Source of the DNA: Flagellimonas marinaquae
Lineage (GTDB): Bacteria > Bacteroidota > Bacteroidia > Flavobacteriales > Flavobacteriaceae
DNA length: 64,000 nt
Assembly: GCF_003992675.1 (NCBI RefSeq)
Contig: NZ_RZMZ01000015.1
Location: 248,001 to 312,000, forward strand
Reading direction: 5' to 3'
Shown here: one piece after another, positions 62,664 through 64,000 of the stretch
How the letters are laid out: every line of letters starts with the position of its first letter
How positions within the stretch are numbered: the first letter of the stretch is position 1
Notes under the pieces: model-generated
What the model saw: the letters and a program-made list of their open reading frames with translations, nothing else
Told to the model about the DNA's origin: nothing
Database searches by the model: none
Translations under genes and position numbers: made by a program

Positions 62664-63630
62664 CAAAGGAGAAATATCACAATTCATACAAAAATACTTT
62701 TTGCACTTTAACTCGGCAGCCCTTGTGGATGCCGCCAAGGGTTACGAGCACCAACTGGAGAAAGGTTCTAAAATGTTGGTTTCCCTGGCAGGCGCCATGA
62801 GTACAGCAGAGCTGGGAAAAATTTTCGCAGAGATCATCCGTACCGATAAAGTACACATCATATCCTGCACGGGAGCCAACCTCGAAGAGGATCTTATGAA
62901 CCTGGTGGCCCACTCCCATTATAAAAGGGTACCCAACTATCGGGATTTGACCCCACAGCAAGAATGGGACCTTTTGGAAAATGGACTGAATCGTGTTACC
63001 GATACCTGTATCCCAGAGGAAGAGGCTTTTAGAAGGCTGCAAAAGCACATTTACGATATTTGGAAGGAAGCCGACGAGAAGGGAGAGCGCTATTTTCCTC
63101 ATGAGTTTATGTACAAACTATTGTTGTCCGGCGTGTTGGAGCAGTACTACGAAATAGACATCAAGGATTCTTGGATGTACGCTGCGGCCAAAAAGAACTT
63201 GCCCATTGTGGTTCCTGGTTGGGAAGACAGCACCATGGGGAACATCTTTGCCAGCTATGTGATCAAAGGAGAGTTGAAGGCCAGCACGGTAAAATCGGGG
63301 ATCGAGTACATGACATTTTTGGCAGATTGGTACCAAAAAAATTCTGAAAATGGAATTGGCTTCTTCCAAATTGGCGGAGGTATCGCAGGGGATTTCCCTA
63401 TTTGTGTGGTGCCCATGCTGTACCAAGATTTGGAACAGACCGAAACCCCGTTCTGGAGCTATTTCTGTCAGATTAGTGACTCCACCACCAGTTATGGATC
63501 GTATTCCGGTGCGGTTCCCAATGAAAAGATTACCTGGGGCAAACTGGATATCGACACCCCTAAATTTATTGTAGAATCCGATGCGACCATCGTGGCGCCG
63601 TTGATTTTTGCTTACTTACTAGACATGTAG
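62656..63630 (+). CDS. Deoxyhypusine-synthase-like protein lacking the catalytic lysine
   Basis: This 324-residue protein is homologous to deoxyhypusine synthase: the N-terminal SLAGAMSTAELGK and SCTGANLEEDLMNLV match its NAD-binding region, and the end SYGSYSGAVPNEKITWGK matches human SGARPDEAVSWGK. In human DHS the segment GGGVVKHH holds Lys329, which forms an imine with the butylamine group. Here it reads GGGIAGDF, so Lys is replaced by Gly. Bacteria have no eIF5A. With putrescine made by the two genes before it, a role in homospermidine or another polyamine is attractive, but the altered site leaves the reaction open. It is coupled to agmatinase by an 8-nt overlap. Confidence 0.88.
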   Translation: MSNKGEISQFIQKYFLHFNSAALVDAAKGYEHQLEKGSKMLVSLAGAMSTAELGKIFAEIIRTDKVHIISCTGANLEEDLMNLVAHSHYKRVPNYRDLTPQQEWDLLENGLNRVTDTCIPEEEAFRRLQKHIYDIWKEADEKGERYFPHEFMYKLLLSGVLEQYYEIDIKDSWMYAAAKKNLPIVVPGWEDSTMGNIFASYVIKGELKASTVKSGIEYMTFLADWYQKNSENGIGFFQIGGGIAGDFPICVVPMLYQDLEQTETPFWSYFCQISDSTTSYGSYSGAVPNEKITWGKLDIDTPKFIVESDATIVAPLIFAYLLDM

Positions 63631-63632
63631 TC

Positions 63633-63947
63633 ATGAGAAAAGGACAAACCCCCGCATTGAAAAGAGTAATCGTTGATTACAAAAAACTGGACAAAAACAT
63701 GCTCAACCTTTTGGTGGAAAAATTTCCCGATGGTTACGACGACGACGATATCGTAACCTACAGAAATGCCAATAACGAGGTGGTCGAGTGTGTTGAGGTC
63801 CGTACCGAAGACACTGCCTATTTGGTTAAGGTGAGCAAACGATTGGTCATGGCCATGGAGGATTTTGACGATTCGGACAACGATACTGATGATGAGTCCG
63901 ATTTGAATACGGACGAATTGGAAAATTCCGATTCCGAGGAAGAATAA
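63633..63947 (+). CDS. Hypothetical protein with acidic tail, downstream of the DHS-like gene
   Basis: This 104-residue soluble protein begins MRKGQTPALKRVIVDYKKLD and ends in a long acidic stretch of D, E, S and N (about residues 75-104). Segments such as LVEKFPDGYDDDDIVTYRNANNEVVECVEVRTEDTAYLVKVS suggest a small alpha/beta fold. It begins 2 nt after the DHS-like stop, so it is probably part of the same transcript. The function is unknown, and I do not recognise the family. Confidence 0.75.
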   Translation: MRKGQTPALKRVIVDYKKLDKNMLNLLVEKFPDGYDDDDIVTYRNANNEVVECVEVRTEDTAYLVKVSKRLVMAMEDFDDSDNDTDDESDLNTDELENSDSEEE

Positions 63948-63973
63948 TCACAACACCAAAATACGTTACCGAT

Positions 63974-64000
63974 ATGGCATCAGAGGCATCAGCCCTGCAC
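63974..64000 (+). CDS. Possible start of a further gene (partial)
   Basis: An ATG at 63974 opens a frame (MASEASALH) that runs to the window edge, 26 nt after the previous stop and in the same direction. Only nine codons are visible, so nothing can be said about its function. Confidence 0.3.

Overview
The window looks like a chromosomal segment of a marine Flavobacteriaceae bacterium (Bacteroidota), probably near Muricauda/Allomuricauda. The genus is inference. The family is supported by a type-B T9SS sorting domain on a SprB-like giant protein, TonB-receptor and plug proteins, a 640-residue NagB/PIG-L fusion, almost no Shine-Dalgarno sequences, and repeated TAnnTTTG promoter boxes (the Bacteroidota -7 element). 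No insertion sequence, phage gene, CRISPR array or rRNA was seen. One tRNA is present.

Layout. 1-1353 (-): parB (cut by the window edge) and parA. 1488-5891 (-): udk, a FtsB/DivIC-like gene and both methylmalonyl-CoA mutase subunits. 6071-9566 (+): a three-subunit biotin acyl-CoA carboxylase. Carboxylase and mutase together give propionyl-CoA to methylmalonyl-CoA to succinyl-CoA. 9703-12164: a Gfo/Idh/MocA oxidoreductase and a Bcr/CflA-type exporter. 12161-21512: a peptidoglycan and amino-sugar recycling locus with a DigH-like GHL10 lipoprotein, AmpG-like permease, GH3 NagZ, AnmK, a NagB/PIG-L fusion, a DeoR regulator and MurQ. 21514-22632: a PQQ-type sugar dehydrogenase lipoprotein. 22788-31094: a 2768-residue adhesin with about 29 SprB-like modules. 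31161-31415: a tRNA-Pro with a duplicated 5' end and a terminator. 32-37 kb: a TonB receptor, a thioredoxin-like protein and an MG2/plug-like protein. 37.5-42.9 kb (-): an ABC exporter, its HlyD adaptor and a two-component pair. 43.4-50.2 kb (+): an AraC regulator, small membrane proteins, an NmrA-like protein, a serine hydrolase, a PD40 lipoprotein and a GNAT enzyme, visibly AT-richer and accessory in character. 50.4-56.9 kb: a sortilin/BNR protein, DinB and WYL genes, AlkB and an EEP hydrolase. 57.1-59.8 kb: a two-subunit molybdenum hydroxylase. 60.3-63.9 kb: arginine decarboxylase, agmatinase, a deoxyhypusine-synthase-like protein and an acidic protein, then the start of a further gene.

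Best leads. (1) The speA-speB-DHS-like operon would run arginine to agmatine to putrescine and onward, but the DHS-like protein lacks the catalytic lysine of true deoxyhypusine synthase. (2) In the recycling locus the NagB/PIG-L fusion could supply the deacetylase step for which no nagA is seen, and its promoter carries four TTGCA repeats spaced one helical turn apart. (3) The dinB/WYL intergenic region has two TGACA-N6-TGTCA operators, each exactly 11 nt from a -7 box. (4) The tRNA-Pro 5' end is duplicated around a roughly 110-bp insert. (5) A 48-codon small ORF or RNA with its own promoter lies before speA. (6) A terminator-like hairpin sits directly in front of the DigH-like gene.
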